Part shown: one piece after another, positions 33,125 to 44,579 of the stretch
How the letters are laid out: the number at the start of each line of letters is the position of its first letter
Position numbering within the stretch: the stretch's first letter is position 1
NCBI GenBank assembly: GCA_032622095.1
Contig: CP136062.1
Span: forward strand, 154,932,875-154,996,874
Length of the DNA: 64,000 bases
From: Siphonodentalium dalli
Lineage: Eukaryota; Mollusca; Scaphopoda; Gadilida; Siphonodentaliidae
Direction: 5' to 3'
Position numbers and translations under genes: made by a program
The notes under the pieces: generated by a model
Database searches by the model: none
The model's input: the letters and a program-made list of their open reading frames with translations, nothing else
What the model was told of the DNA's origin: nothing

Positions 33125-34144
33125 TCTACTCTACATTTTGGGACTTATGTTGTTTGTCTGTCTGTCTGTTTGTCTGTCTGTGTGTGTTAGCTATGGCCGG
33201 GAAAACTGCCAGAAGGATTTTGACGAAATTTGATACCTAAGAATAAATTTGTCCAGGGATTGTTTTGGACGTGTCAAATCGTGACCCTGACCTGACATTG
33301 ACCTTCAAAAAGGTCAATTCAAGGTCAAATCGATTAAACCGGGACGGATTTCGATAAAAATTTGATACCTAGAGGTACTTTTGGACGGGGAACCTTTTAT
33401 ACGGGTCAAATCGTTACCCCGACCTGACATTGACATTTAAAATCGTCAATTCAAGGTCAAATCGCAAATTTTGACAAGACTTTGACGAAATTTGATACCT
33501 ATGGTTACTTTATCTGAGGAATATTTTTGAATGGGTCAAATCGTGATCCAAACCTGACCTTGACCTTCAAAAATGTCAATTCAAGGTCAAATCTGGTAAA
33601 ACGGAAGGATTTCGACGAAATTTGATACCTAGATACACTTTTGTCCCAGGAGTCTTGTATGGGTGCAAATAGTTAACCTGACCTGACCTTGACATTCAAA
33701 GAGGTCAATTCAAGGTCAAATCGGGTAAAACGGACGGATTTCGACGAAATTTGATAACAAGGGCTACGATTGTCCGGTGAGTATTTTGGACGGGTCAAAT
33801 CGTGACTCCGACCTGATCTTGACCTTCAAAATTGTCAATTCAAGGTAAAAACGCGAATTTGTACGGGATTTCGACGATACATAGGGTTACTTTTGTCCGA
33901 GAAATGTTTTGGACGGGTCACATCGTGATCCCACCCTGAACTTGGCCTTCAAAATGGTCAATTCGAGGTCAAATCGGGTACAAGCGGACGGATTTCGACG
34001 GGTACTTTGGTCCGGGGAGTTTTTTGGACGGATCCAATCGTGACCCCGACCTTGATTTTCAAAATGGTCAATTCAAGGTCAAATCGCGCAATTCTCCGAA
34101 AAGCAGAGGGACAACAGCCCGGACGAAGTCGGGTCCACCAGCTA
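33125..34144 (+). mobile_element. non-autonomous Helitron (AGGTCA-repeat family)
   Basis: It starts TCTACTCTACATTTTGGGAC and has a (TCTG)n run near the 5' end. The core is about seven imperfect repeats of about 120 bases that contain CCTGACCTTGACCTTCAA and AATTCAAGGTCAAATCG. The 3' end is CCCGGAC-GAA-GTCGGG, then TCCACCAGCTAG, followed by T. TC start, hairpin and CTAG end match the Helitron rule. No Rep/helicase frame. Confidence 0.8.
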
Positions 34145-34798
34145 GTTGTTATATAAACCAGGTTCCCTATGAGGGACTATTATATAAGATACTTTATCTG
34201 GACATGGTTTTCGGAAGATTTCAGGAATCTCAAATCAAGGAAAGAATAAACAATAATTACATATAGTTTATAACCCCAGCTGCTGTCTGTGTTACCTGAC
34301 TTGCTCCTTGGCTGCATGGAGTTTTGTTTTAGAATTTGTAACACGTTTGTTGAATGGTCATTAAGACGTTGGCAGAAACTTATGAAATGTTAATTGAACT
34401 GATATCAATCACTAAAGAAAGAGGTATGTCGGTATAGTTTACAGAATCTGAGCTACAGGAATAAACTTGAGATAAAAATACCGATTACAATGGACGTATC
34501 TAGTCACGCAATGGAACCGGCGAAGAACGCAAGATAATGTCCTGATAGTTCCACCAGCATTTCATGCAAAACTTTGTTTTTGTTGCTGTAATTTTCTACT
34601 TAAGGGATTTAATTTTAAGGCAAAAAGCAAACTGTTAGATAGTTTGAGTAAACAGTTTGAGATTAACGCGATCTTAAGGAACAAAACAATTTGAAATCTT
34701 TTACAAATCAGCGTATTGAAAATTCGAAGGTGATATATATATATATCATTTTAAAGTTAGACAACTGGTACGTTTTCCCCAATAATAATAATACTTAC
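34145..34798 (-). other. intron sequence
   Basis: Nothing recognised apart from a short TA run at 34733. Confidence 0.35.
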
Positions 34799-34908
34799 TG
34801 AGTGTACGGGTTAGGTGCACCAGCACCCCACCACACGAACTCCAAGGTGTGATAATTTTCACCCCTAAGGTGTATTTTGTTTCCATTGGTTCCTGGTATT
34901 TTGTTGAT
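34799..34908 (-). CDS. exon 3 of the unrecognised minus-strand gene
   Basis: Acceptor TTTTTTTTTCAG and donor GTAAGT. Phase 0 entry: INKIPGTNGNKIHLRGENYH, then TLEFVWWGAGAPNPYT, leaving CA for the next exon. The WWGAGAPNP block is the most distinctive signature of the protein. Confidence 0.82.
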
Positions 34909-34925
34909 CTGAAAAAAAAAATTTA

Positions 34926-35061
34926 AGTACAGGTACAGGTAAGCAGATAGGTGTATTTAAGTACAGGTACAGGTAAGCAGATACGTGTATTTAAGTACAG
35001 GTACAGGTAAGCAGATACGTGTATTTAAGTACAGGTACAGGTAAGCAGATAGGTGTATTTG
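34926..35061 (+). repeat. 34-bp tandem repeat, four copies
   Basis: TTAAGTACAGGTACAGGTAA plus GCAGATACGTGTAT repeated just upstream of exon 3 (minus sense), ending close to its polypyrimidine tract. Confidence 0.85.
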
Positions 35062-35380
35062 ACCAACTGATTTATAGGTGCAGTGTGCCAATTTTATGTT
35101 TAAATTTACATGCATACAACCGGAGCCTTTATTTGCCTGAATATGGAGATTACGACATGAGGTCAGGAAAATAATTATAACACAAGATTGATTTTTGTTT
35201 CATTGCAACCGTGACTGCGTGTAGACACGCATACCCAACGTTAGATTAAAAATCGCAGGATTAGGCGAACAAATGATGTGATGTTTGTATTAAATAAACT
35301 TGATTTAACGAACCATGTTAAGTTCATATTGAGAACCCATAAGTAGTAGGCATCTTATACACACCTAAAACAATGACTTT

Positions 35381-36027
35381 GGCTGCCGACACACCAACAA
35401 CAGCAGCGATGGCATAGTATGTGTGACAATTTATTATGGTGGAGTTTGGTGACAATTGGTCTGTCATAATACTGTGTCATAGCTATCGATGCCGCCCGCT
35501 GATTCTCCGCACAATGAGTCGACTGGACCAAGTAACCATTGCTCCTCACCAAGGTTGATCTCTACTCATTACGTTTTGCTAAATTGTATTGACTACGATA
35601 TATATAATAGCACAATAGATCGTCCAGAATTGTGTTTGACTGTGGCAAGTCCTCATTGACTCACATATTATTGTGGTACGTTTTTATATGATCAATGCAT
35701 GCATGTTTAGCTACTTATATTAATTTCGTTAGTAAGAACAATCATGGCTGTTGAAACGGGTTACTCATTAAGTTATCAAGTGGACTTGTGTGTTAGAATG
35801 CAAAATATCACTGCGTATTGAGAAAAGATCAACACCGACAAAACACATGCACATGCATATACACAGGTTGGTCGACCGTCGCTGGTAGACTCATTGTGCG
35901 AATTTGCAGAGGGCGACATGGGTTGCTATGGCATATTAATTACAACAACCAATTGTCACCAAACTCCACCATACTAAATTGTCACAGATACTATGGCATT
36001 GCTACTGTGGTACGTGTGTCCGCAGCC
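35381..36027. mobile_element. foldback element with about 160-bp arms
   Basis: 35381-35537 pairs with 35866-36027; the blocks ATGGTGGAGTTTGGTGACAA, CGCACAATGAGTC and GGCTGC.GACACAC face their complements. The middle is unrelated sequence. A partial arm recurs near 36660 (ACTATGGTGGAGTTTG). Confidence 0.8.
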
Positions 36028-36790
36028 ATTCAATGAGAAATCACCATGTTTGGCAGAAATGCGATACTAGGGGTGAATTAGCAAATTATTCCAGTTTATT
36101 CTGGTTTATTTACAACTTATATATTGAGAAATGTCGGTTACATGAAACGATACATCTGTTTGTGTTGTATGTGTATTTGCTGACCTATTCACCTGTGTCG
36201 CACAGCACAATAGTGTCATTTCGCCCGAAGGGAGATATTTTTGTGGATATTTCGCATTCAGTGTGGAAACATAATTCACATGGGTGTCTCGGTTACCATA
36301 AGTTAATGTAAGCCAGAAATTACCAATAAAACCAGCTCAAATATATTTACAAAGTATCAATTACCAGTGCGAAAAAATGGCACGACCAGGCATCGGATCC
36401 TTGTCAGCCCGAACCGGCCCATTGTATATATGCGGCATATTAGTGACATGTGAATGTGGGGTGTGATGAAAAACACATAAAGATATACGGTTGGTACCTC
36501 GGTCACACAGGAGTGAAGATATTAACCACTAACTTACGATAGTTTTAGATTATACATATTAAATTTATAACATTTTCCAACTGTACGTTATTAATTCTTG
36601 TAAAATAGTTCGTGGGCGATTTAATGCATGCATTTGTTTTGTATAGGTATCACATGTTACTATGGTGGAGTTTGACGACTATTTATTGGCCGTCGTGAAC
36701 TCGTGATTACTGTGGCATATTTACTGATGTAGCTCGCGTCTCGAATTGCCGCAAAGCGTTCAAGCTTTACTGGCGTTTCATCTTCAATGA
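36028..36790 (-). other. intron sequence
   Basis: Contains only the partial foldback arm near 36660. Confidence 0.4.
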
Positions 36791-37276
36791 TTAAAGGTAC
36801 TCAATCCGATAAAACTCCTCTCAATTACTATTTCAATGGCGTCGGGGGTCAAAAATATTTGATTCGAGTCGAGGAAGTCACCCATCAAAGCTCAGATTTG
36901 TTAGATATCGATTTTAGAAATCTATTATTTTTCATTATCGGGAATACTTTCTGGCCCAGAACAGTCAAAATTGCGTTATTATTACCACTTGATTTTAGAG
37001 TTATCCATCCTTGTCTGTTTGAATAGTGTTTTGGTATACACATCTCGAGCAGGTTAGGAAATTGACTGCAATTATTACTACTCGTCTCGAGCAAATAACA
37101 AATTTCAAAAATCAATATCTAATAACTCTGAGCTTTGTTTGATGGGTTCCTCGACTCTAATCAAATATTTTTTACCCTCAAAGCCAAAGAAATAGTAATA
37201 TAGGACACTCTGATCGGATTGTTGTTGTTGGAATCTGTTGAGATGGGGACCCTCTGTTCGGATTGAGTACCTTTAA
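36791..37276 (-). mobile_element. MITE with AAAGGTACTCAATCCGA ends, copy 2
   Basis: The same terminal repeats as 18225-18617; inner blocks GGGTCCCCATCTCAACAG and TCGACTCGAATCAAATATTT occur in reverse complement. An inner segment (CAGATTTCTAAAATCGATATC) is itself partly inverted-repeated. Confidence 0.85.
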
Positions 37277-37397
37277 ATGGGTTGCTGTAAATGTAATCTA
37301 GTGCCAAACGCTATCAAACAGCGATTCAAATTTGACATGGAACAAAAGCTAATCTGATTAAAGTTTTGTGTTAACAATTATTCATGTTATGACTTAC

Positions 37398-37532
37398 AGA
37401 TTGGACAAATCCGTTCACGTTGAAACGGATGGGCAAGTGTGTGATGTCATCAAGGAATTCCGTAATTACCCCAGGATTAAGAAATTTTTCAATCGCTTCT
37501 TTATCTACCTCAAATGGCGCAATTTCGCTGAT
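37398..37532 (-). CDS. exon 2 of the unrecognised minus-strand gene
   Basis: Acceptor ATATCTTTTCAG and donor GTAAGT, 45 codons, phase 0 at both ends: ISEIAPFEVDKEAIEKFLNP, then GVITEFLDDITHLPIRFNVN. No domain recognised. Confidence 0.82.
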
Positions 37533-38168
37533 CTGAAAAGATATATTGTTTGTTATACACGTAGTTTAATGTTTTGTTTAACGAGTTGTCAGATTTCAAA
37601 TCTAAATTTTATTTGAATAACAACGCTAATAGTCATATACATATTTCATCATTTGATACTAATTTGTATTCTGTATTTCTCTTCTGTTCAACAATCCCGC
37701 AATCATATAATTCCTTGTAACCTATGCTTCCACACGCAGAGTTCCGCTGCAGACAATACAAAACTGACAATATTTCGGAATGTAAACGGGCTTCAAACTC
37801 ACCGAAATCAAAGGTCCCAAGTCAAGATCCAAAATCCAGAACACACCGAATTGAGGTTTAATGATAACTCCATCCTAAATCGGTTGAACAAGGAGGTGTT
37901 AACAATTAAAGCGCAAGATAACTAGTTGTGACTTGCAAGCACACATTAGGCAGACCGGATTTGGACGCCATCATGGAATTTTATTTTTTTGTTTAATTTT
38001 TACACATATTTATTACTTATGGGGATGGAGTTATCATCAAACCTCACACTTTATGGTTAAAGGGTTCTCGTGTTACAAAAGAAACACTATTTTGAGAATG
38101 GATGTACTTTATATTGATTTTATTATCTTGAAATTTGAATTACATGTAAATAATCGGTTTACACTTAC
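37533..38168 (-). other. intron sequence
   Basis: Plus-strand frames at 37653-38241 have no domain; rejected. Confidence 0.4.
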
Positions 38169-38387
38169 AAGGCCACCACTTCCCGAGAAGCATTGTATAT
38201 GCAGTGCATTTTTCCAAATTCCGTTTTCCAGTTCGAGATAGGAATTCACCTCAAACTTAGTCGTATAGAGGCTATCGGTGGACATCTTTATTATATTATT
38301 TGAGTCAGCCACTAGCACATATCCGAGTCCAAACATGCTGCCTTTTATTGTGACATCTTTTAGTTGAGTGAGGAGTTTAACTTTAAT
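38169..38387 (-). CDS. unrecognised minus-strand gene, first visible exon
   Basis: Acceptor TTCTATTTTAG and donor GTAAGT, 73 codons, phase 0 at both ends: IKVKLLTQLKDVTIKGSMFG, then LGYVLVADSNNIIKMSTDSL, ending FSGSGGL. It has no start codon context, so earlier exons lie to the right, beyond or inside the Helitron block. Taken with exons 2-8 the visible protein is about 277 residues, with no clear transmembrane segment, few Cys and a beta-rich look. Every junction keeps phase (0,0,2,0,2,2,0), and introns run from about 0.3 to 6.6 kb. I do not recognise the family. Confidence 0.82.
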
Positions 38388-38828
38388 CTAAAATAGAAAA
38401 AAGCAAAGTGAATCAAACTCAAGACACCAATTGCACTAAATGCAAAAATGCCATGCCCGCTGGTCCTTCAGTTAGCACTATGATTGTTTACGTCTGACGA
38501 CAAGCTCTTGCTCCCTTGCCACGATTTATGATAACGGCGTGTACCTCTTGGTGGTGGCCACAAAACGAGGCCTCTGTGTATTTTATGTTTTACCATGTTG
38601 TGCATTATCTACGTGTTGTCATTGATACGAATTGTGTAGCAGGGAGGGGTATTAATATAAGAGTTGGTTGTCGGTGATTGTCATGTATATACATTTATAC
38701 AACTATTCAGTCAATTATTAGGTATATGTGTATATGGTGCTATTATGTAAATTACCTACTTACATATAGCATAACAACTATATTCTAAGTCGCATGGACA
38801 ACGCCGAATACCCCAGGTATTTAATATA
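38388..38828. other. intron or flank sequence
   Basis: No further exon with matching phase found. Confidence 0.35.
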
Positions 38829-38830
38829 CT

Positions 38831-39478
38831 AGCAGCTTAGCCCGCCAATGGCGGCAATCGTCAGAAACATGACATTTGTTTAATTATTATTTTTATTTTA
38901 ATTTAATTTAATTTAATTTTTTTAACCCGTCCCCCAAAAAGGTATGATTTATGGTACATTGTGCGGAAAAACTGACCCGATAAAAATCTCCCCCCCCCCG
39001 TTACTAGGAACGACAGACATAAGAATCACACAACACGCATTTTATTTTCAATGAGTTAATTATGTCGTTTTAATAAAGAGAAATGATGGTAACCGACCCT
39101 AAAAGAGTTAGGATTTACGGTACATCGGGCAAAAAAACTGACCCGATGAAAATGTCCCCCGTTCTTAGGAAGGACGAAAGCCATAAGAATCACACAAGGC
39201 GCTCGTGTCTGGATACAGACGCTGACGCCCGTGTCCAGACATACGAACCACATTGCACACATACGCTTTTTATCAATGACACTGTGCATAGGAACGCTCT
39301 TTAACTATCAACGCGATTAACTCCAGTGTCAAGGTCGGTGATTTTGCCGCCTTGAAGTGGAGAAGGAGTGATCGGATGTTCTCAGAAGTGATGCTATGCA
39401 CTGTCCGTGTGGTTACGACCTTAGCCTGGAAGTTTGATCTCAATTGGTCTAGCCGTTCTCGATTCTATAAAGGACATC
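38831..39478 (-). mobile_element. Helitron fragment, minus orientation
   Basis: Its 3' end on the minus strand is GGCGGGCTAAGCTGCTAG after a GCCGCCATTGGCGG-like hairpin, at the low coordinate. Inner blocks (CATCGGGTCAGTTTT, GGGACGGG) match the 40670-type Helitrons. It is cut at 39478, where the plus-oriented chain begins. Confidence 0.7.
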
Positions 39479-39481
39479 TAA

Positions 39482-39916
39482 TCTCATATATATTTTGAAG
39501 ACCTCTGTTTGTCTGTCTGTCTGTATGTATGTTTGTTTGTCATTTATACAAATCTACGATTCTCGACCGATCGGGACGAAACTTGGTACGTGTGTGTAGT
39601 TTGACCAGGCGGTGGACGTTGTCGTATTGGCGAGCCCGTGCGGCGCCCGCTTCGCATGCGCAGACGAGATCTCGGAAACGGGTGGAGCTATCGACTTGAA
39701 ATTTGCTATGTGAATGTATCTTGCCCCGGATACGAATTTTATCGGGTCGCCGAGCCCGTGCGACACCAGCTTCGCGCATGCGCAGACGAGATCTTGGAAA
39801 CGGGTGGAGCTATCGATTTGAAATACATGCGAAGACCAGATCTCGGAAACGGGTGGAGCTATCGACTTGAAATTTGGTTTTTTAATAGCCTGGACAACGT
39901 CGGGCTCATCGGCTAG
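39482..39916 (+). mobile_element. Helitron unit A
   Basis: Starts TCTCATATATATTTTGAAGA, then (TGTC)n. The core has about 120-bp repeats (AACGGGTGGAGCTATCGACT ... CGCATGCGCAGACGAGATCT). Ends CCTGGACAACGTCGGG, CTCATCGGCTAG. Confidence 0.82.
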
Positions 39917-40669
39917 TCTCATATATATTTTGAAGACCTCTGTTTGTTTGTCTGTCTGTCTGTCTGTATGTATGTCATTTATACAAATCTACGATTCTCG
40001 ACCGATCGGGACGAAACTTGGTACGTGTGTGTAGTTTGACCAGGAGGTCGACGTTGTCGTATTGGCGATCGCGTGCGGCGCCCGTACAGCGCATGCACAG
40101 ACGAGATATCGGAAACGGGTGGAGCTATCGACTTGAAATTTGGTATGTAAATGTATCTTGCCCCGGATACGAATTTTATCGGGTCGCCGAGCCCGTGCGA
40201 CGCCAGCTTCGCGCATGCGCAGACGAGATCTCGGAAACGGGTGGAGCTATCGACTTGAAATTTGGTATGTGAATGTATCTCGCCCCGGATACGAATTTTA
40301 TCAGGTCACCGAGCCCGTGCGACGCCAGCTTCGCGCATGCGCAGATGATATCTCGGAAACGGGTGGAGCTATCGACTTGAAATTTGGTATGTGAATGTAT
40401 CTTGCCCCGGATACGAATTTTATCAGGTCGCCGAGCCCGTGCGACGCTAGCTTCGCGCATGCGCAGACGAGATCTCGGAACGGGTGGAGCTATCGACTTG
40501 AAATTTGCTATATGAATGTATCTTGCCCCGGATACGAATTTTATCGGGTCGCCGAACCCGTGCGACGCTAGCTTCGCGCATGCGCAGACCAGATCTCGGA
40601 AACGGGTGGAGCTATCGACCTGAAATTTGGTTTTTAAATAGCCCGGACAACGTCGGGCTCATCGGCTAG
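39917..40669 (+). mobile_element. Helitron unit B
   Basis: Same family as unit A with about six core repeats. It begins directly after the CTAG of unit A, with no host base between, and ends ...GGCTAG at 40669. Confidence 0.85.
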
Positions 40670-41741
40670 TCTCATATTTATTTTGAAGACCTCTGTTTGT
40701 CTGTCTGTGTGTCCTTTATAGAATCGAAAACGGCCGGCTCGATTGAGTTCAAACTTCCCATCTAAGGGTAAAAACCCACGGACACCGTAGTTGTCGCGTT
40801 TTGGAGAAGTTCTGAGCACTCTTTCTCCACTCCCAATCATCAAAATCACCTCAAACGCCACTTCGGGGGTTAAGGCATTAACGATCTTTATATTGACCAT
40901 ATTCGGAGGTGTTAAGGATTAACGCTCTTTATTACAATCGAAGCTGCTAAACGGCTACCCATGCATAAAATACGGATGCAAAACTAAACGCGGAATGCAA
41001 TTATCTCGATTAAACAGGCATAATGGGTTGTTGTGTCATATATGTCCTAGGAACAGCGGAATTTTTCATCGGGTCAGTCTTTGAGGGACGGGTAACATGA
41101 ATTAATTCACGAAAAACAAAAAAGTGCGTGTTGTGCTGTCTTTCTTAGGAAGGGAGGGGGGGGGGGATTTCATCGGGTCAGTTTTTCCGCCCGATTACAA
41201 TCGAGGCTGCTAAACGGCTACCCATGCGTAAAATACGGATGCAAAACGAAACGCGGAATGCAATTATCTCGATTAAAAAGGCAGAATGAGTTGTCGTGTC
41301 ATATATGTCCTAGGAACAGGGGAATTTTTCATCGGGTCAGTCTTTGAGGGACGGGTACCATGAATTAATTCATGAAAACAAAAAATGCGTGTTGTGCTGT
41401 CGTTCATAGGAAGGGAAGGGGGGATTTCATCGGGTCAGTTTTTTCCGCCCGATAACAATCGAAGCTGCTAAACGGCTACCCATGCGTAAAATACGGATCC
41501 AAACGAAACGCGGAATGCAATTATCTCGATTAAAAAGGCAGAATGGGTTGTTGTGTCATATATGTCCTAGGAACAGGGGAATTTTTCATCGGGTCAGTCT
41601 TTGAGGGACGGGTACCATGAATTAATTCATGAAAAACAAAAAATGCAATGTTAAAAAATAAAATAAAATAAAATACAAACAAAATAATTTTTAAAATGTC
41701 ATGTTTCTGACCAACCACGCCAGTGGCGGGCTAACCTGCTA
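40670..41741 (+). mobile_element. Helitron unit C (second 3'-end type)
   Basis: Begins TCTCATATTTATTTTGAAGA. The core has about 250-bp repeats (AAGCTGCTAAACGGCTACCC ... TTTTTCATCGGGTCAGTC), roughly three copies. It ends in a CGCCAGTGGCG hairpin, then GGCTAACCTGCTA; the final G of CTAG is missing before the next TC. Confidence 0.82.
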
Positions 41742-42014
41742 TCTCATATATATTTTGAAGACCTCTGTCTGTATGTCTGTCTGTCTGTCTGTCTGTATGT
41801 CATTGATACAAATCTACGATTCTCGACCGATCGGGACGAAACTTGGTACGTGTGTGTAGTTTGACCAGGCGGTGGACGTTGTCGTATTGGCGAGCCCGTG
41901 CGGAGCCCGTGTAGCGCATGCGCAGACGAGATCTTGGAAACGGGTGGAGCTATCGACTTGAAATTTGCTATGTGAATGTATCTTGCCCCGGATACGAATT
42001 TTATCGGGTCGCGG
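41742..42014 (+). mobile_element. Helitron unit D, cut by the duplication breakpoint
   Basis: Begins TCTCATATATATTTTGAAGA and stops inside its first core repeat at 42014. Confidence 0.8.
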
Positions 42015-42317
42015 AGCCATAAGAATAACACAAGGCGCTCGTGTCTGGATACAGACGCTGACGCCCGTGTCCAGACATACGAACCACATTGCACACATAC
42101 GCTTTTTATCAATGACACTGTGCATAGGAACGCTCTTTAACTATCAACGCGATTAACTCCAGTGTCAAGGTCGGTGATTTTGCCGCCTTGAAGTGGAGAA
42201 GGAGTGATCGGATGTTCTCAGAAGTGATGCTATGCACTGTCCGTGGGGTTACGACCTTAGCCTGGAAGTTTGATCTCAATTGGTCTAGCCGTTCTCGATT
42301 CTATAAAGGACATCTAA

Positions 42318-42752
42318 TCTCATATATATTTTGAAGACCTCTGTTTGTCTGTCTGTCTGTATGTATGTTTGTTTGTCATTTATACAAATCTACGATTCTC
42401 GACCGATCGGGACGAAACTTGGTACGTGTGTGTAGTTTGACCAGGCGGTGGACGTTGTCGTATTGGCGAGCCCGTGCGGCGCCCGCTTCGCATGCGCAGA
42501 CGAGATCTCGGAAACGGGTGGAGCTATCGACTTGAAATTTGCTATGTGAATGTATCTTGCCCCGGATACGAATTTTATCGGGTCGCCGAGCCCGTGCGAC
42601 ACCAGCTTCGCGCATGCGCAGACGAGATCTTGGAAACGGGTGGAGCTATCGATTTGAAATACATGCGAAGACCAGATCTCGGAAACGGGTGGAGCTATCG
42701 ACTTGAAATTTGGTTTTTTAATAGCCTGGACAACGTCGGGCTCATCGGCTAG
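42318..42752 (+). mobile_element. Helitron unit A'
   Basis: Copy of unit A. Confidence 0.82.
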
Positions 42753-43505
42753 TCTCATATATATTTTGAAGACCTCTGTTTGTTTGTCTGTCTGTCTGTC
42801 TGTATGTATGTCATTTATACAAATCTACGATTCTCGACCGATCGGGACGAAACTTGGTACGTGTGTGTAGTTTGACCAGGAGGTCGACGTTGTCGTATTG
42901 GCGAGCGCGTGCGGCGCCCGTACAGCGCATGCACAGACGAGATATCGGAAACGGGTGGAGCTATCGACTTGAAATTTGGTATGTGAATGTATCTTGCCCC
43001 GGATACGAATTTTATCGGGTCGCCGAGCCCGTGCGACGCCAGCTTCGCGCATGCGCAGACGAGATCTCGGAAACGGGTGGAGCTATCGACTTGAAATTTG
43101 GTATGTGAATGTATCTTGCCCCGGATACGAATTTTATCAGGTCACCGAGCCCGTGCGACGCCAGCTTCGCGCATGCGCAGATGATATCTCGGAAACGGGT
43201 GGAGCTATCGACTTGAAATTTGGTATGTGAATGTATCTTGCCCCGGATACGAATTTTATCAGGTCGCCGAGCCCGTGCGACGCTAGCTTCGCGCATGCGC
43301 AGACGCGATCTCGGAACGGGTGGAGCTATCGACTTGAAATTTGCTATATGAATGTATCTTGCCCCGGATACGAATTTTATCGGGTCGCCGAACCCGTGCG
43401 ACGCCAGCTTCGCGCATGCGCAGACCAGATCTCGGAAACGGGTGGAGCTATCGACTTGAAATTTGGTTTTTAAATAGCCCGGACAACGTCGGGCTCATCG
43501 GCTAG
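42753..43505 (+). mobile_element. Helitron unit B'
   Basis: Copy of unit B with a few point changes. Confidence 0.85.
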
Positions 43506-44579
43506 TCTCATATTTATTTTGAAGACCTCTGTTTGTCTGTCTGTGTGTCCTTTATAGAATCGAAAACGGCCGGCTCGATTGAGTTCAAACTTCCCATCTA
43601 AGGGTAAAAACCCACGGACACCGTAGTTGTCGCGTTTTGGAGAAGTTCTGAGCACTCTTTCTCCACTCCCAATCATCAAAATCACCTCAAACGCCACTTC
43701 GGGGGTTAAGGCATTAACGATCTTTATATTGACCATATTCGGAGGTGTTAAGGATTAACGCTCTTTATTACAATCGAAGCTGCTAAACGGCTACCCATGC
43801 ATAAAATACGGATGCAAAACTAAACGCGGAATGCAATTATCTCGATTAAACAGGCAGAATGGGTTGTTGTGTCATATATGTCCTAGGAACAGCGGAATTT
43901 TTCATCGGGTCAGTCTTTGGGGGACGGGTAACATGAATTAATTCACGAAAAACAAAAAAGTGCGTGTTGTGCTGTCTTTCTTAGGAAGGGAAGGGGGGGG
44001 GGGGATTTCATCGGGTCAGTTTTTCCGCCCGATTACAATCGAGGCTGCTAAACGGCTACCCATGCGTAAAATACGGATGCAAAACGAAACGCGGAATGCA
44101 ATTATCTCGATTAAAAAGGCAGAATGAGTTGTCGTGTCATATATGTCCTAGGAACAGGGGAATTTTTCATCGGGTCAGTCTTTGAGGGACGGGTACCATG
44201 AATTAATTCATGAAAACAAAAAATGCGTGTTGTGCTGTCGTTCATAGGAAGGGAAGGGGGGATTTCATCGGGTCAGTTTTTTCCGCCCGATAACAATCGA
44301 AGCTGCTAAACGGCTACCCATGCGTAAAATACGGATCCAAACGAAACGCGGAATGCAATTATCTCGATTAAAAAGGCAGAATGGGTTGTTGTGTCATATA
44401 TGTCCTAGGAACAGGGGAATTTTTCATCGGGTCAGTCTTTGAGGGACGGGTACCATGAATTAATTCATGAAAAACAAAAAATGCAATGTTAAAAAATAAA
44501 ATAAAATAAAATACAAACAAAATAATTTTTAAAATGTCATGTTTCTGACCAACCACGCCAGTGGCGGGCTAACCTGCTA
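43506..44579 (+). mobile_element. Helitron unit C'
   Basis: Copy of unit C, with the same missing terminal G. Confidence 0.82.

Larger units (their letters stand above)
39179..42014 (+). repeat. 2.84-kb tandem duplication, copy 1
   Basis: Nearly identical to 42015-44851 at an offset of 2836-2838 bases, across several Helitron boundaries. The breakpoint at 42014/42015 joins GGGTCGCGGAG to CCATAAGAATAACACAAGG. Confidence 0.92.
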
